Notes under the pieces: generated by a model
The model's input: only the letters and a program-made list of their open reading frames with translations
What the model was told of the DNA's origin: nothing
Database searches by the model: none
Part shown: piece after piece, positions 1 through 7,797 of the stretch
How the letters are laid out: each line of letters starts with the position of its first letter
Numbering within the stretch: position 1 is the stretch's first letter
From: Acidobacteriota bacterium
GTDB lineage: Bacteria; Acidobacteriota; Thermoanaerobaculia; Multivoradales; JAHEKO01
NCBI GenBank assembly: GCA_029861655.1
Contig: JAOTZA010000033.1
Coordinates: 1 to 16,934 of the forward strand
Length of the DNA: 16,934 bases
Direction: 5' to 3'
Program-made: the position numbers and the translations under genes

Positions 1-45
1 CGTGCGTATCAGTCCTTCTTCCTGGGTTTGATGGTCGTCAGTCAT
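1..45 (-). CDS. Possible 5' end of a minus-strand gene leaving the window
   Basis: On the minus strand an ATG at 45-43 opens a reading frame that stays open to the window edge. It gives only 15 codons (MTDDHQTQEEGLIRT), acidic and polar like many cytoplasmic N-termini. No good Shine-Dalgarno precedes it and no clear promoter is visible upstream. The support is simply an open frame plus the divergent spacing to the sulfatase gene, so it may be spurious. No function can be inferred. Confidence 0.2.
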   Translation of the reverse strand, partial: MTDDHQTQEEGLIRT

Positions 46-317
46 CGAATGTCCAGATTTGGCCCGCCCAGGGTATCCCGGAGAGCCTTTTGGTTGACTC
101 CCACGCCGACGGCGGGTAGTGGATCATGGCTAGCACGGCGGAACTCTGTTGACCGTTTCACTACTTAGTCATGCTTCTAGCAAGCCGCGAGCGACGTCGC
201 GACGACCAGCGCGGAAAGGGTGAAGGATGTCGATCTTAGGTCGTTGAGTCTAGCGCTATACTTCGGCGCGATGTCCGACCGCGCGCCCAGCTCGACCACC
301 GTGCTCGGCGAAGATCC
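46..317. other. Upstream region of the TPR-sulfatase gene
   Basis: About 270 bases lie before the sulfatase start. TTGACT at 94-99 and TTGACC at 149-154 resemble -35 boxes, but neither has a good -10 at 16-18 bases. The best -10-like word is TATACT at 257-262, without a convincing -35. A 16-codon ORF at 271-321 lies at the end of the region. I see no RNA gene, repeat or terminator. The minus-strand frame running through 177-716 looks like a shadow of the sulfatase gene and was not called. Confidence 0.4.
257..262 (+). promoter_or_regulatory. Possible -10 element upstream of the TPR-sulfatase
   Basis: TATACT matches five of six bases of the sigma70 -10 consensus in otherwise GC-rich DNA. The same hexamer precedes the GGDEF-EAL gene at 7863-7868. 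No good -35 lies 16-18 bases upstream. Transcription would begin near 269, almost on the ATG of the short ORF at 271. Confidence 0.25.
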
Positions 318-321
318 ATGA
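271..321 (+). CDS. Possible 16-codon upstream ORF overlapping the sulfatase start
   Basis: The ATG at 271 encodes MSDRAPSSTTVLGEDP and stops at TGA 319-321. That stop overlaps the sulfatase ATG at 318-320 in an ATGA arrangement, typical of translational coupling. It starts eight bases after the -10-like TATACT, so it could be translated from a leaderless or nearly leaderless mRNA. The peptide shows no motif, signal sequence or attenuation-like codon run. A chance overlap is quite possible. Confidence 0.25.
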   Translation: MSDRAPSSTTVLGEDP

Positions 322-2363
322 ATCGGAGTTCGCTCGTATTCCTGATCAGCGTCGCCGTCTGGTTGCCTGTCCTTGTCGTCGGCTGCTCCTGTGACGGCAA
401 GGTCGCGCTTGCACAACAGCACATCGACGCCGGCAACGGCTACCTCCAGGACAACAAGCTCAAAGAGGCACTCGCGGAGTTCGAGAAGGCCCTGGCCATC
501 GCCCCCCATCATCCGCCGATCCACCTCAGTATCGGCAGCGTGTACACCCGGCAGGGGCGCTTCACCAAAGCGGTGGAGAAGTTCCGCTACGTGATCGAGC
601 AGGACCCGAAGTCCGCCGAAGCCTACACGCTGTGGGCTGCGATCCTGCAGCGGCAGGGCCGCGATGAGGAGGCGATCCGGAAGTACGAGGCGGCGCTCGA
701 GAGCGTTCCGGAACACTTAACGGCGGCAAACCACCTCGGTCTGCTGCTCGTGGGCAGGGAGAGCGAGCGTGCACGGGGGATCCGGCTCCTCGAGGGAGCC
801 GTGAAGGCCCGACCCGGGAATCCGAGCGTGCTTCACAACCTGGGCTGGGCCTATCTCCAGGCGAAGAGGTATCCCGAGGCCTACAACCTCCTTCAGAGAG
901 CGGTTGCCGCCACGCATTCCTCCAGCCCCGCATACGAGGAACGCGTGGCCAACCTCGAGCTGGCCGGGGCGCAACTGCCGCGTCGTGTCGCGACGCCCGA
1001 CATGCCCAACATCGTGCTCTTCGTGATCGACACCTTGCGGGCGGACCACCTGAGCAGCTACGGCTATCCGCGCAAGACGACGCCCCACATCGATGCAGTT
1101 GCGGAGCGGGGCGTCCTATTCGAAAACGCGGTCAGCCAGGCCCCCTGGACCGCGCCGTCCATCGCCAGCTTGTTCACGGGGCTCTATCCATCCGTGCACG
1201 GCCTCGACGGCGGGATTCGCTGGGGACCGGGGCAGAGATCGGCGGGTGGGACGCTCCCCTTTGCGATCCAGAAGGTGCTGAGCTCGTCCCAGGTGACCCT
1301 GGCGGAGGGGCTCCGGAGGCACGGCTACCAGACGGCGGGATTCGTCTCCAACATTTACGTGAATTCGATCTTCGGGTTCTCGCAGGGCTTCGAGCTCTAC
1401 AACGACGAGCACCGTGGCTACTCGAAGGAGGTGGACCGGGCAAAGCGACGAGCGGAGGACACGAACAAGTACGTCTTCGAGTGGCTCGACGCAGAGCCGA
1501 AGGAGCCGTTCTTTCTGCTGGTTCACTACAACGACCCTCACTGGCCGTACAACCCGCCGCCGCCATTCGGTGAGGAGTACGTCGCCGGCTATCAAGGAGG
1601 GCTTACACCGGAGCGCAGCTCGGCGGTAGTCGAGACCCAGGGCAAGCCGATCACGAACCTGAGTGACGATGACGTGGCCTACCTGATCGGCCTCTACGAC
1701 GGTGAGACGGCCTACGTGGACACTGAGCTCGGTCGGGTGCTCGCGAAGGTCCGCTCTCTCGGCCTCGATAGGCCGCTCCTGACCGTGATCACGTCGGACC
1801 ACGGGGAAGAGTTCCTGGACCACGGCTCGGCGAGCCACGGCTACACGCTCTACGAGGAGATGATCCGAGTGCCTCTGATCTTCCAGTATCCGGGACGCCT
1901 GGAGCCGGCGCGGGTCCCGGCGCAGGTCCGCCTGATCGATGTGCTGCCCAGCATCTTCGGTCTCGTGGGAGTCCCGGACGGCGTCCCCCCGGGCGTGCAG
2001 GGGCAGAGCCTTGTTCCCTTGCTGGACGGCGAGAGCGCTGCCGGGGCCCAGGACGCCTTCAGCGAGGCGACGTACGCGGGGGACAAGAAGTCGATCCGAA
2101 CCGCGCAGGGTCTCAAGCTGATCTACAGCTTCGTGGCGGACGAAGCCATGCTCTTCGATCTGAACGCGGATCCGCGGGAGCAGAAGAGCTTGGTCGACGG
2201 CAAGTCGTCTCCTGGCGAGCCCCTCAAGCAGCGCCTGGGCGCCTGGATCGAGTCCAATCTGGCCGCGGGCGTGGCGCTCTACGGCGAAGACAAACCGGAC
2301 CAGGAAGTGGTGCTCGACGAGGAAACGAGGGCGCGGCTCGAGTCGCTCGGGTACATTCAGTAG
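318..2363 (+). CDS. TPR-containing sulfatase-like lipoprotein (alkaline phosphatase superfamily)
   Basis: The product has 681 residues. The N-terminus has a hydrophobic stretch and a lipobox ending VVGC, with Cys23 as the predicted lipidation site, so the protein is probably anchored in the envelope. Residues about 30-215 are TPR repeats with AEAY- and EALAEF-like helices and P at repeat ends. A sulfatase-family domain begins near Pro230 (PNIVLFVIDTLRADH, metal ligand Asp238) and continues through SDHGEEFLDHG (Asp494-His495) to an ESLGYIQ tail. In CxPSR/SxPSR sulfatases a Cys or Ser is converted to formylglycine. Here the aligned segment reads W-T-A-P-S-I, putting Thr278 at that position and losing the Arg. 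Thr is the nucleophile of LtaS/EptA-type phosphotransferases in the same superfamily. The substrate is unknown and hydrolase versus transferase is unresolved. The start is fixed by the signal peptide; no strong Shine-Dalgarno is visible. Confidence 0.9.
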   Translation: MNRSSLVFLISVAVWLPVLVVGCSCDGKVALAQQHIDAGNGYLQDNKLKEALAEFEKALAIAPHHPPIHLSIGSVYTRQGRFTKAVEKFRYVIEQDPKSAEAYTLWAAILQRQGRDEEAIRKYEAALESVPEHLTAANHLGLLLVGRESERARGIRLLEGAVKARPGNPSVLHNLGWAYLQAKRYPEAYNLLQRAVAATHSSSPAYEERVANLELAGAQLPRRVATPDMPNIVLFVIDTLRADHLSSYGYPRKTTPHIDAVAERGVLFENAVSQAPWTAPSIASLFTGLYPSVHGLDGGIRWGPGQRSAGGTLPFAIQKVLSSSQVTLAEGLRRHGYQTAGFVSNIYVNSIFGFSQGFELYNDEHRGYSKEVDRAKRRAEDTNKYVFEWLDAEPKEPFFLLVHYNDPHWPYNPPPPFGEEYVAGYQGGLTPERSSAVVETQGKPITNLSDDDVAYLIGLYDGETAYVDTELGRVLAKVRSLGLDRPLLTVITSDHGEEFLDHGSASHGYTLYEEMIRVPLIFQYPGRLEPARVPAQVRLIDVLPSIFGLVGVPDGVPPGVQGQSLVPLLDGESAAGAQDAFSEATYAGDKKSIRTAQGLKLIYSFVADEAMLFDLNADPREQKSLVDGKSSPGEPLKQRLGAWIESNLAAGVALYGEDKPDQEVVLDEETRARLESLGYIQ

Positions 2364-2460
2364 TCGGAACGGTCCGGGGTTCTTCGAAGTCGCCCTTATC
2401 GGAACCACCTTCAGCCAGAGCCGAATCGTGTATCGGAGAACTCGTGACCGACATCGACCG

Positions 2461-3318
2461 CTAGCGTAGAGATGGTACCGCCGCCGCCGGCCCGAGCAGT
2501 ATCTCCGGATCGACCCGGGCGCCACGCCACCGGACGCCAAAATGAAGATGGGGTCCGGTGGCCCTTCCCGACTGCCCCACCCGGCCGATCACTTCACCGC
2601 GATCCACCTGCCGCCCCACCTCCACTCGTCTCGTGCTCAGGTGAAAGTACATCGTGACGAGACCGGCGCCATGATCGATGAAAACACTCTCACCCGAGAA
2701 GAAGAGATCGTCCGAGAGAACCACCCGTCCACCGGCGGCGCTCATCACCGGCGTTCCCTCGGGCGCTGCGAAGTCGGCTCCGGAGTGCGGACTGCGGGGC
2801 TGGCCGTTGAGGAAACGACGCGATCCGAAACGTCCTCCAGCGGGAAGCTCTTCCAGCGGCGGCGCCAGCGGGAGCTCGAAAATAGGCTCGGCATCTGTCC
2901 ACCACAGGCTCCCGACACGTTTCTGTTCGCTGCGCACCCGCACAAGATCGACATCCGAGACATTGACTCGGGAGTCGTCTTGCAGGGTGATGTGTTGGAC
3001 CGGGTAGATGTAGTCGGACACCGTGATCAGCGCTCTCTCGGCTCGTCCCTTGGCCGTGCGAGCCAGTTCGACGGCTCCCCGGTCGTGCAGCAAATCGATC
3101 GCGTACCAACAGGCGCCGGCGTAGGGCGCCCATTCGCGGCCACCCAACCGGCAGCTCTCGAGACTGTCACCGGGCCAACGCACGACCGTGCCCGGAGCCA
3201 CCTCGATGTCTCTCGCCTCGTCGCTCGAGTCAACCGGCGCAGCCGCCACGAGCGCCAGAAGGCAGATCGCGAAATACGCCGCAAACGGAGCTGAGAACCG
3301 AAACGGTCGCGGTGTCAC
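2461..3318 (-). CDS. M23 (LytM/lysostaphin-type) peptidase family protein, secreted
   Basis: The protein has 285 residues. The N-terminus is a signal peptide (hydrophobic segment about residues 9-27, AAA before P28), so it should act in the periplasm. The C-terminal M23 domain (about 165-275) has the zinc ligands His178 and Asp182 (HSGAD), the YFHL motif with His226, and His257/His259 in HLHFG. All conserved catalytic positions are present, so it is probably an active peptidoglycan endopeptidase rather than an EnvC/NlpD-like activator; that is inference. Residues 30-165 match nothing I recognise. The start is a GTG at 3318-3316 that shares four bases (GTGA) with the sppA stop, and no independent Shine-Dalgarno is evident. 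Translation is therefore likely coupled to sppA as the last gene of the DUF3014-sppA-M23 operon. Confidence 0.9.
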   Translation of the reverse strand: MTPRPFRFSAPFAAYFAICLLALVAAAPVDSSDEARDIEVAPGTVVRWPGDSLESCRLGGREWAPYAGACWYAIDLLHDRGAVELARTAKGRAERALITVSDYIYPVQHITLQDDSRVNVSDVDLVRVRSEQKRVGSLWWTDAEPIFELPLAPPLEELPAGGRFGSRRFLNGQPRSPHSGADFAAPEGTPVMSAAGGRVVLSDDLFFSGESVFIDHGAGLVTMYFHLSTRRVEVGRQVDRGEVIGRVGQSGRATGPHLHFGVRWRGARVDPEILLGPAAAVPSLR

Positions 3319-5111
3319 CGGCGCGCCAAAACCGACGCCGGAAGTTCATCCAAGAGCACCGCCGCATTTGCCGGCATCGACAGCGGCCCATAGTGCGGCT
3401 CGAGAAGCCCCGCCGTGCGCAAGGCTCGGGTGAGGGCTCGGGTCACCCGGAGAGCTTCGTCGATTCCCTCGGGAGACGTCGATCCCGCACCCGGGAAACG
3501 ATCGACAAAGAACTCGAAGGCCGATTTGGCCCGGGGAAAGATCTTGAAGCGGATGCCGGCGTCCTCGTCCAGGTCGAGCGCTTCGCGGATCTTCGCCATC
3601 GCGGCCGGATAGCCTCCGACCTCGTCCACCAGGCCCAACTCCTTGGCCATGGCGCCGGTCCAAATCCGACCCTTGGCAATTTCGCGCACCGTCTCGAGCG
3701 GCAGATCCCGGCCCTCCGCCACCTTGGCGGTGAAATCATCGTAGATGCGGTCCAGCGAGTCCTGAAAACGCTCAAACCCCTGCTCCGTGTAGTCGTCTAG
3801 CGAGCTCCACATGCGGCTGTTGGCGCTGGTCGCCACGTCGTCGAACGAGATTCCCAGTTTGTCCCACAGGTTTCGATTCAGAAGCTTGCCACCGTAGACG
3901 CCAATCGAACCCGTAATGGTTCCCGGTTGGGCGATGATGGCGTCGGCCGCCATCGCGACAAAGTAGCCTCCCGAACCGGCGATGTTGCCCATCGAAACGA
4001 CAACCGGCTTGCCCGCTTCGCGAGCTCGAACGGTCTCGCGCCAGATCGAGTCCGAAGCCACATAGGAGCCGCCCGGACTATCGACCCGAAACAGGATCGC
4101 CTTGACTCTCGGGTCGTCGACTGCGTCCCTAAAGGCTTTCGAAACCGTTTCCGACCCCATCACCTGGTCTCCCGTGAACGGATCGTAGTCGCTCTCTCCG
4201 CGCATGACGGCGCCGACACCGTAGATCAGCGCTACGGTCTCGCCCTTCCCGAGCAGCTCAACGCCACCGGCGTAGGTCGACAGCCCCACAAAAGGACCTT
4301 CCTCGCCAAACTCGTCGCGGAGTTTCTGGTAGACCTCGTCGCGATACGCCAGGCCGTCCACCAGCCCCGCATCCACGGCCTCCTGTCCAAGATAGGGACC
4401 ACGGTCGAAGAGATCTACCGCCCGCTCGATCCCTAAACCCCGTCCGCTCGTCACACCAGCCGAAATCTGCTCGAATTGCGAGTCAACCAGGACTTGCATC
4501 GCCTCCTCGTGCGGCTCGGTGTATTCGGTCTCGGTCAACGAGTTCATCGCGTTTTTGTACTCGCTTCGATGGTCCATTCGCGGTTCGATACCGAGTTTCT
4601 CGAGCGTGCCGCGGAGAAAAGAAGTCTGGTAGAGCAGCCCGGTCAGACCGATGTCTCCCGATGGCTGGAGATAGATCTCGTCAAAGGCAGTGGCGAGGTA
4701 ATAGCTTCCATTGCCCGGCCCCCACTCTCCAAAGGTGTCCGCATAGGCGACGGTCTTCTTGCCACTGGTCGAGAAGGCCTCGATCGCCGTTCGGATCTCC
4801 TGAATCTGCGCCAGACCCATGGGGACCGAGCCCAATCGCGCCAGTAACGCGACGACACCGTCGTCCTGGGCGGCTTCTTCCAATGCCCGCACCACCTCGC
4901 GCAGATCGAGCCGATGATCGATCAGCGAGCGGGTGAAAACGTCGCCGGGAACATACTCGGCGATCGGCTGCGTCAGATCCAACTCCAGGATCGTCTCGCC
5001 GGGTATCGACTTTCCCCTTCCGACCAGCAACAAGCCAATCACTACCCCGGCAAAGCCGAGCAGCAACAAGACGATCAGAACAATCAGTAGCGCGCGTCCT
5101 CGCGATCTCAT
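3315..5111 (-). CDS. sppA: Signal peptide peptidase SppA, 67K type
   Basis: SppA is a membrane serine protease that degrades cleaved signal peptides in the cytoplasmic membrane. From the chosen ATG (5111-5109) the protein has 598 residues, close to the 67K long form with tandem S49 domains. A transmembrane segment spans about residues 7-30. The Ser-Lys dyad is visible: Lys186 in SEYKNAMN in the N-terminal half and Ser380 in GNIAGSGGYFVAM in the C-terminal half, matching Lys209 and Ser409 of E. coli. DSPGGSY and TGSIGVYGGK are also conserved. An in-frame GTG lies at 5117-5115, but it is part of a perfect Shine-Dalgarno (GGAGGTGA) for the ATG, so I prefer the ATG. The gene lies 46 bases after DUF3014 and overlaps the M23 gene by four bases. 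Confidence 0.95.
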   Translation of the reverse strand: MRSRGRALLIVLIVLLLLGFAGVVIGLLLVGRGKSIPGETILELDLTQPIAEYVPGDVFTRSLIDHRLDLREVVRALEEAAQDDGVVALLARLGSVPMGLAQIQEIRTAIEAFSTSGKKTVAYADTFGEWGPGNGSYYLATAFDEIYLQPSGDIGLTGLLYQTSFLRGTLEKLGIEPRMDHRSEYKNAMNSLTETEYTEPHEEAMQVLVDSQFEQISAGVTSGRGLGIERAVDLFDRGPYLGQEAVDAGLVDGLAYRDEVYQKLRDEFGEEGPFVGLSTYAGGVELLGKGETVALIYGVGAVMRGESDYDPFTGDQVMGSETVSKAFRDAVDDPRVKAILFRVDSPGGSYVASDSIWRETVRAREAGKPVVVSMGNIAGSGGYFVAMAADAIIAQPGTITGSIGVYGGKLLNRNLWDKLGISFDDVATSANSRMWSSLDDYTEQGFERFQDSLDRIYDDFTAKVAEGRDLPLETVREIAKGRIWTGAMAKELGLVDEVGGYPAAMAKIREALDLDEDAGIRFKIFPRAKSAFEFFVDRFPGAGSTSPEGIDEALRVTRALTRALRTAGLLEPHYGPLSMPANAAVLLDELPASVLARR

Positions 5112-5113
5112 GG

Positions 5114-5121
5114 TCACCTCC
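5114..5121 (-). promoter_or_regulatory. Strong ribosome binding site of sppA
   Basis: The minus strand reads GGAGGTGACCATG. GGAGGTGA is fully complementary to the 3' end of 16S rRNA (anti-Shine-Dalgarno TCACCTCC). Its GTG is also an in-frame start candidate, but it lies inside the binding site, which argues for initiation at the ATG 5111-5109. This is the strongest Shine-Dalgarno in the window. Confidence 0.7.
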
Positions 5122-5127
5122 GGGTAC

Positions 5128-5155
5128 GGACCGGCGCGGAGGGCGCTTGCGGTCC
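5128..5155 (-). promoter_or_regulatory. Hairpin ahead of sppA with an anti-Shine-Dalgarno loop
   Basis: In the transcript (minus) sense, GGACCG pairs with CGGTCC and an inner GCGC pairs with GCGC, giving ten base pairs with a CAA bulge and a five-base CCTCC loop. The loop is complementary to the GGAGG of the sppA ribosome binding site, which starts seven bases downstream. No T-tract follows, so it is not a standard terminator. A role in restraining sppA translation or as a processing site within the operon is inference. Confidence 0.4.
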
Positions 5156-5163
5156 CGTGAGAA

Positions 5164-6039
5164 TCAGTCTACCGCTACAGCGGCGACCAGGGCTCGGGCC
5201 TGGGCCTGGATTCGGGCCAGATTGTCGGCACCAAACCCCAGCAACTGCTTCTGAACCGGTAGCAGGGCTTCGAGATGGGGATCGGCGAACTCAAAGCTGC
5301 GGACCCCCTCAAGGACTTCCAAGCTGGGAGAAGGGCGCGGAGTTTCTGCAACTACGTCGGCCGCCCTTGCGACGGTCAGCCGGAAGTCGCGCTCTGGGTA
5401 CCCGAGATCTCGATAGGCCTCCCGGACGAGTGGCTCGAGCTGGCGATAGAGCTCCGCCGCGTCCTGCGGGTCGATCGACACAAAGATCTGGGTGGCGAGA
5501 TCGAACCGGCGAAAACTCGCCGGATCGATCACCTTTCGATCACCAGCCGGCATCGCCCTGAACCCTTCCTTTGGGGCAATAAAACCAAGATGAGCACGCG
5601 GTATCTGACCCTCTGCAAGGTCATCCACAGCGGCGACGAACCGACGCACGAGGTCCTCGTTCGCAATCCAGCGAACCAGCGTCGGGTGAGACGACAGCTG
5701 GGAAACCAATCCCCGAACCAACGCATCGCTTGCATCGAGTGAGGGAAGCTCGATTGGTTCCAGCGCCTCCTCCTCCACCTCTCCTTTATCGATCTGCGCC
5801 GTGGCCGGTTCCGCCACAGCCGGCGCCGCGGCCGGTTCCTGAACGGTGCGGCCAAAGAACCAGAAGTAGACCAGGGCCGCGAGGGCGAGGGTGGCGACGA
5901 TCGCGACAACGGTCCAAACCGGGGGTGTGGATCGATCCCCTTCCCGCGTCGGGGGCAGCAACGGCGGCGGACCCTCCTCTGCCGCCGGGGGTTCGGAAGA
6001 TGAGCCGGCCGAGAGCTGATAATCGTCGAGATCCGCCAT
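5164..6039 (-). CDS. DUF3014 domain membrane-anchored protein
   Basis: The protein has 291 residues. It begins with a Pro/Glu/Ser-rich cytoplasmic tail (about 1-38), then one transmembrane helix (about 41-62), a Pro/Ala/Glu-rich linker, and a globular domain from about residue 95. That domain opens with LPSLDASDALVRGLVSQL, then WIANEDLVRRFVAAVDDLAEG and RRFDLATQIFVSIDPQDAAELYRQLEPL. I recognise this pattern as DUF3014, a widespread family of unknown function with the same one-helix layout. The topology suggests the domain faces the periplasm. It is the first gene of a minus-strand operon with sppA and an M23 peptidase, which suggests a role in envelope protein or wall maintenance by association only. 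No clear Shine-Dalgarno precedes the ATG. Confidence 0.85.
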   Translation of the reverse strand: MADLDDYQLSAGSSSEPPAAEEGPPPLLPPTREGDRSTPPVWTVVAIVATLALAALVYFWFFGRTVQEPAAAPAVAEPATAQIDKGEVEEEALEPIELPSLDASDALVRGLVSQLSSHPTLVRWIANEDLVRRFVAAVDDLAEGQIPRAHLGFIAPKEGFRAMPAGDRKVIDPASFRRFDLATQIFVSIDPQDAAELYRQLEPLVREAYRDLGYPERDFRLTVARAADVVAETPRPSPSLEVLEGVRSFEFADPHLEALLPVQKQLLGFGADNLARIQAQARALVAAVAVD

Positions 6040-6105
6040 AGACTTTCAAACGTTGGCACAGGTTGCGGAATTCCCGCGCATCACCCAACGATATAGGCTG
6101 GCGTC

Positions 6106-7086
6106 ATGAAGACCGAACAAATCATGGGTTCCGTGCGTCTGGGCCGGACCGGGCAGAACATCACGCCCATCGGGCTTGGCACCTGGCCTTTCAGCGGACC
6201 GAGAAAGGTCGGCCGCCTGGAGGTGGGGTGGTCTGGGCACGACGACGGACGTGCTCGCAACGCACTCGAGCGCGCCTGGCAGCTGGGAATCAACCACTGG
6301 GACACAGCCGACACATATGGCGATGGCCGCGCCGAAGCGATCATCGGCTCCATCTGGGATCGCGTGCCGCGGGACGAGATCTTTCTTGCCAGCAAAGTGG
6401 GTTGGGATCCGGGTGCGTACAAGCACTTCTACCACCCCGAGCTGATCGCCGCGCGGATCGAACGCTCGCTGAAGTTACTCCAAACGGACCGATTGGATCT
6501 CTACTACCTCCACCACTGCGACTTCGGAGCCGATGACAGATTCCTCGACGAGGCGATCCAACTCGTCCGACGGTTTCGTAACGAAGGCAAGATTCGCTTT
6601 CTCGGGCTCTCGGACTGGAGCAGCGAAAAGGTCGCGCGCTTGCTCGAGCGTGTAGATCCCGATGTCGTCCAGATCTACCGCAATGTTATCGACGACACCT
6701 ACGCATCGAGTGGACTCAAAGCCAAGGTCGAGCGCCGAGACCTGGGGGTAGTCTTCTTCTCGACCATCAAACATGGTCTTCTGTTGGGAAAATACAAAGA
6801 ACCGACGCGTTTCGAGAAGGGGGACATGCGCAACCGCATCGCCGAGTTCCGAGATCCTCAAGCGCTGGCCCGTTTCGAAAACAACCGTCGGGCGATCGAG
6901 AAGCGGTTCCCGGACCAGCCTGAGGCGCTGCTCCGCTCTCTCGTCGGAACCTTGCTGGAGGACTCTGCGGGCGCCTGTGTCATTCTCGGCCAACGCGGGC
7001 CGGAGCAAGCCGAAGCGGCGGCGGCAGCGGGAGAACCCCTCGACTCCGAAGACGCCCGCTGGGTGCGAGAGTTGTATCGTCGCTAA
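6106..7086 (+). CDS. Aldo/keto reductase
   Basis: The product has 326 residues and should be a cytoplasmic NAD(P)H-dependent oxidoreductase with a TIM-barrel fold. The aldo/keto reductase tetrad is visible: Asp66 and Tyr71 in WDTADTYGDGRAE, Lys97 in LASKVGWD, and His136 in DLYYLHHCD. The N-terminal RLGRTGQNITPIGLGTWPFSG and FLGLSDWS near residue 165 are also typical. The length suits the family. The substrate cannot be told from sequence; many members act on sugars or aldehydes. The ATG at 6106 has a weak Shine-Dalgarno at best, but a -10-like TATAGG lies at 6092-6097, suggesting a very short leader. It is divergent from the DUF3014 operon and convergent with the LON-domain gene, so it is probably monocistronic. 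Confidence 0.92.
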   Translation: MKTEQIMGSVRLGRTGQNITPIGLGTWPFSGPRKVGRLEVGWSGHDDGRARNALERAWQLGINHWDTADTYGDGRAEAIIGSIWDRVPRDEIFLASKVGWDPGAYKHFYHPELIAARIERSLKLLQTDRLDLYYLHHCDFGADDRFLDEAIQLVRRFRNEGKIRFLGLSDWSSEKVARLLERVDPDVVQIYRNVIDDTYASSGLKAKVERRDLGVVFFSTIKHGLLLGKYKEPTRFEKGDMRNRIAEFRDPQALARFENNRRAIEKRFPDQPEALLRSLVGTLLEDSAGACVILGQRGPEQAEAAAAAGEPLDSEDARWVRELYRR

Positions 7087-7087
7087 G

Positions 7088-7103
7088 GGCCCGCGAGCGG
7101 GTC
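7088..7103. terminator. Short hairpin between convergent genes
   Basis: GGCCCG and CGGGTC pair around a CGAG loop (six pairs, one G-T). It lies between the stops of the aldo/keto reductase and the LON-domain gene and overlaps the latter's TGA. There is no T-tract on either strand, so termination would have to be weak or factor-assisted. Confidence 0.25.
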
Positions 7104-7773
7104 AGTTGACGACCGCGGGATCGTACAGCCCGGTTTCGCCGCTCGAGTCCAGTCCCATCTCCATCAGAGCCAAAAGAAGACTCTGGCGATTCTCGGCACC
7201 CTCGGCTTCGAGCAGGGCTTGCTTCTCGCCGGCTGCAAAAGGCAAGGCGGCGCACAACGCGTGGAGCAAACGCTTGGCCGAGAGAGACTCCAGCAGGTCG
7301 CGATCAAAGTCGAGATCGTGACGTGCCGCAAAGGCCACCGCGGAAGCCAGGAGCCGATCGAAGTCCAGCTCGCTCCTGGTGCCTTCGGTTTCCGTCGCAA
7401 AGCAAGAGAAATCGACTTCCGCGCGACGATAACCGCGGTGCAACTGCAACTCGCGAAGCACTCGGAAACGGCGCCGGCCACGAAGAAGGATGAGGTAGCG
7501 GCCATCCGGCTGCCGCTCCCATTCTTCGATCGAGCCGCTACAGCCCACCGAGTAGAGCTCGGAATTCTCCTCCAGGGGCCCGGACGGACCCCAGTTGTCC
7601 GCGGCCGGAATGCGCGGCTGTATCAGACCGACCAGTCGATTGTGCTCCAGCACGTCTTCGACCAGTGAACGGTAGCGCGCCTCGAACACATTGAGAGGCA
7701 GGAAGTTGCCTGGGAGAAGCAAGTTTCCAGTGAGCGGGAACAGCGGGATGACCCTGACAGGTATGGAGTTCAT
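7102..7773 (-). CDS. LON peptidase substrate-binding (N-terminal) domain protein
   Basis: The protein has 223 residues and matches the free-standing LON N-terminal domain family (PF02190-like). VRVIPLFPLTGNLLLPG starts the beta domain, LPLNVFEARYRSLVEDVL is the family signature (about 25-42), then LVGLIQP, VGCSGSIEEW and GRYLILLRGRRRFRVL. A helical part follows from about 130 to 210. The AAA+ ATPase and Ser-Lys protease domains of Lon are absent, so it is not a protease; a substrate- or partner-binding role is usual but unproven. The ATG at 7773 lies about 18 bases after the predicted transcription start of a good promoter and has no obvious Shine-Dalgarno. It is divergent from the GGDEF-EAL gene. 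Confidence 0.9.
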   Translation of the reverse strand: MNSIPVRVIPLFPLTGNLLLPGNFLPLNVFEARYRSLVEDVLEHNRLVGLIQPRIPAADNWGPSGPLEENSELYSVGCSGSIEEWERQPDGRYLILLRGRRRFRVLRELQLHRGYRRAEVDFSCFATETEGTRSELDFDRLLASAVAFAARHDLDFDRDLLESLSAKRLLHALCAALPFAAGEKQALLEAEGAENRQSLLLALMEMGLDSSGETGLYDPAVVN

Positions 7774-7797
7774 AGGCGCTCTAGTAAGGTAGGCACA

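Noticed and set aside
2364..2460. Terminator between the convergent sulfatase and M23 genes
   Set aside because: No stable stem followed by a T-tract was found on either strand; only a scattered repeat of TCGGAAC was seen.
1116..2540. A 474-codon open frame antisense to the TPR-sulfatase gene
   Set aside because: It is very Arg-rich with no recognisable motif, while the plus strand has a complete, motif-rich gene with a lipobox. Long antisense frames are expected in GC-rich coding DNA.
6065..6077. Small inverted repeat GCGG-AATTC-CCGC between the divergent DUF3014 and aldo/keto reductase genes
   Set aside because: The arms are only four bases and no clear promoter on either strand is tied to it; chance is likely.
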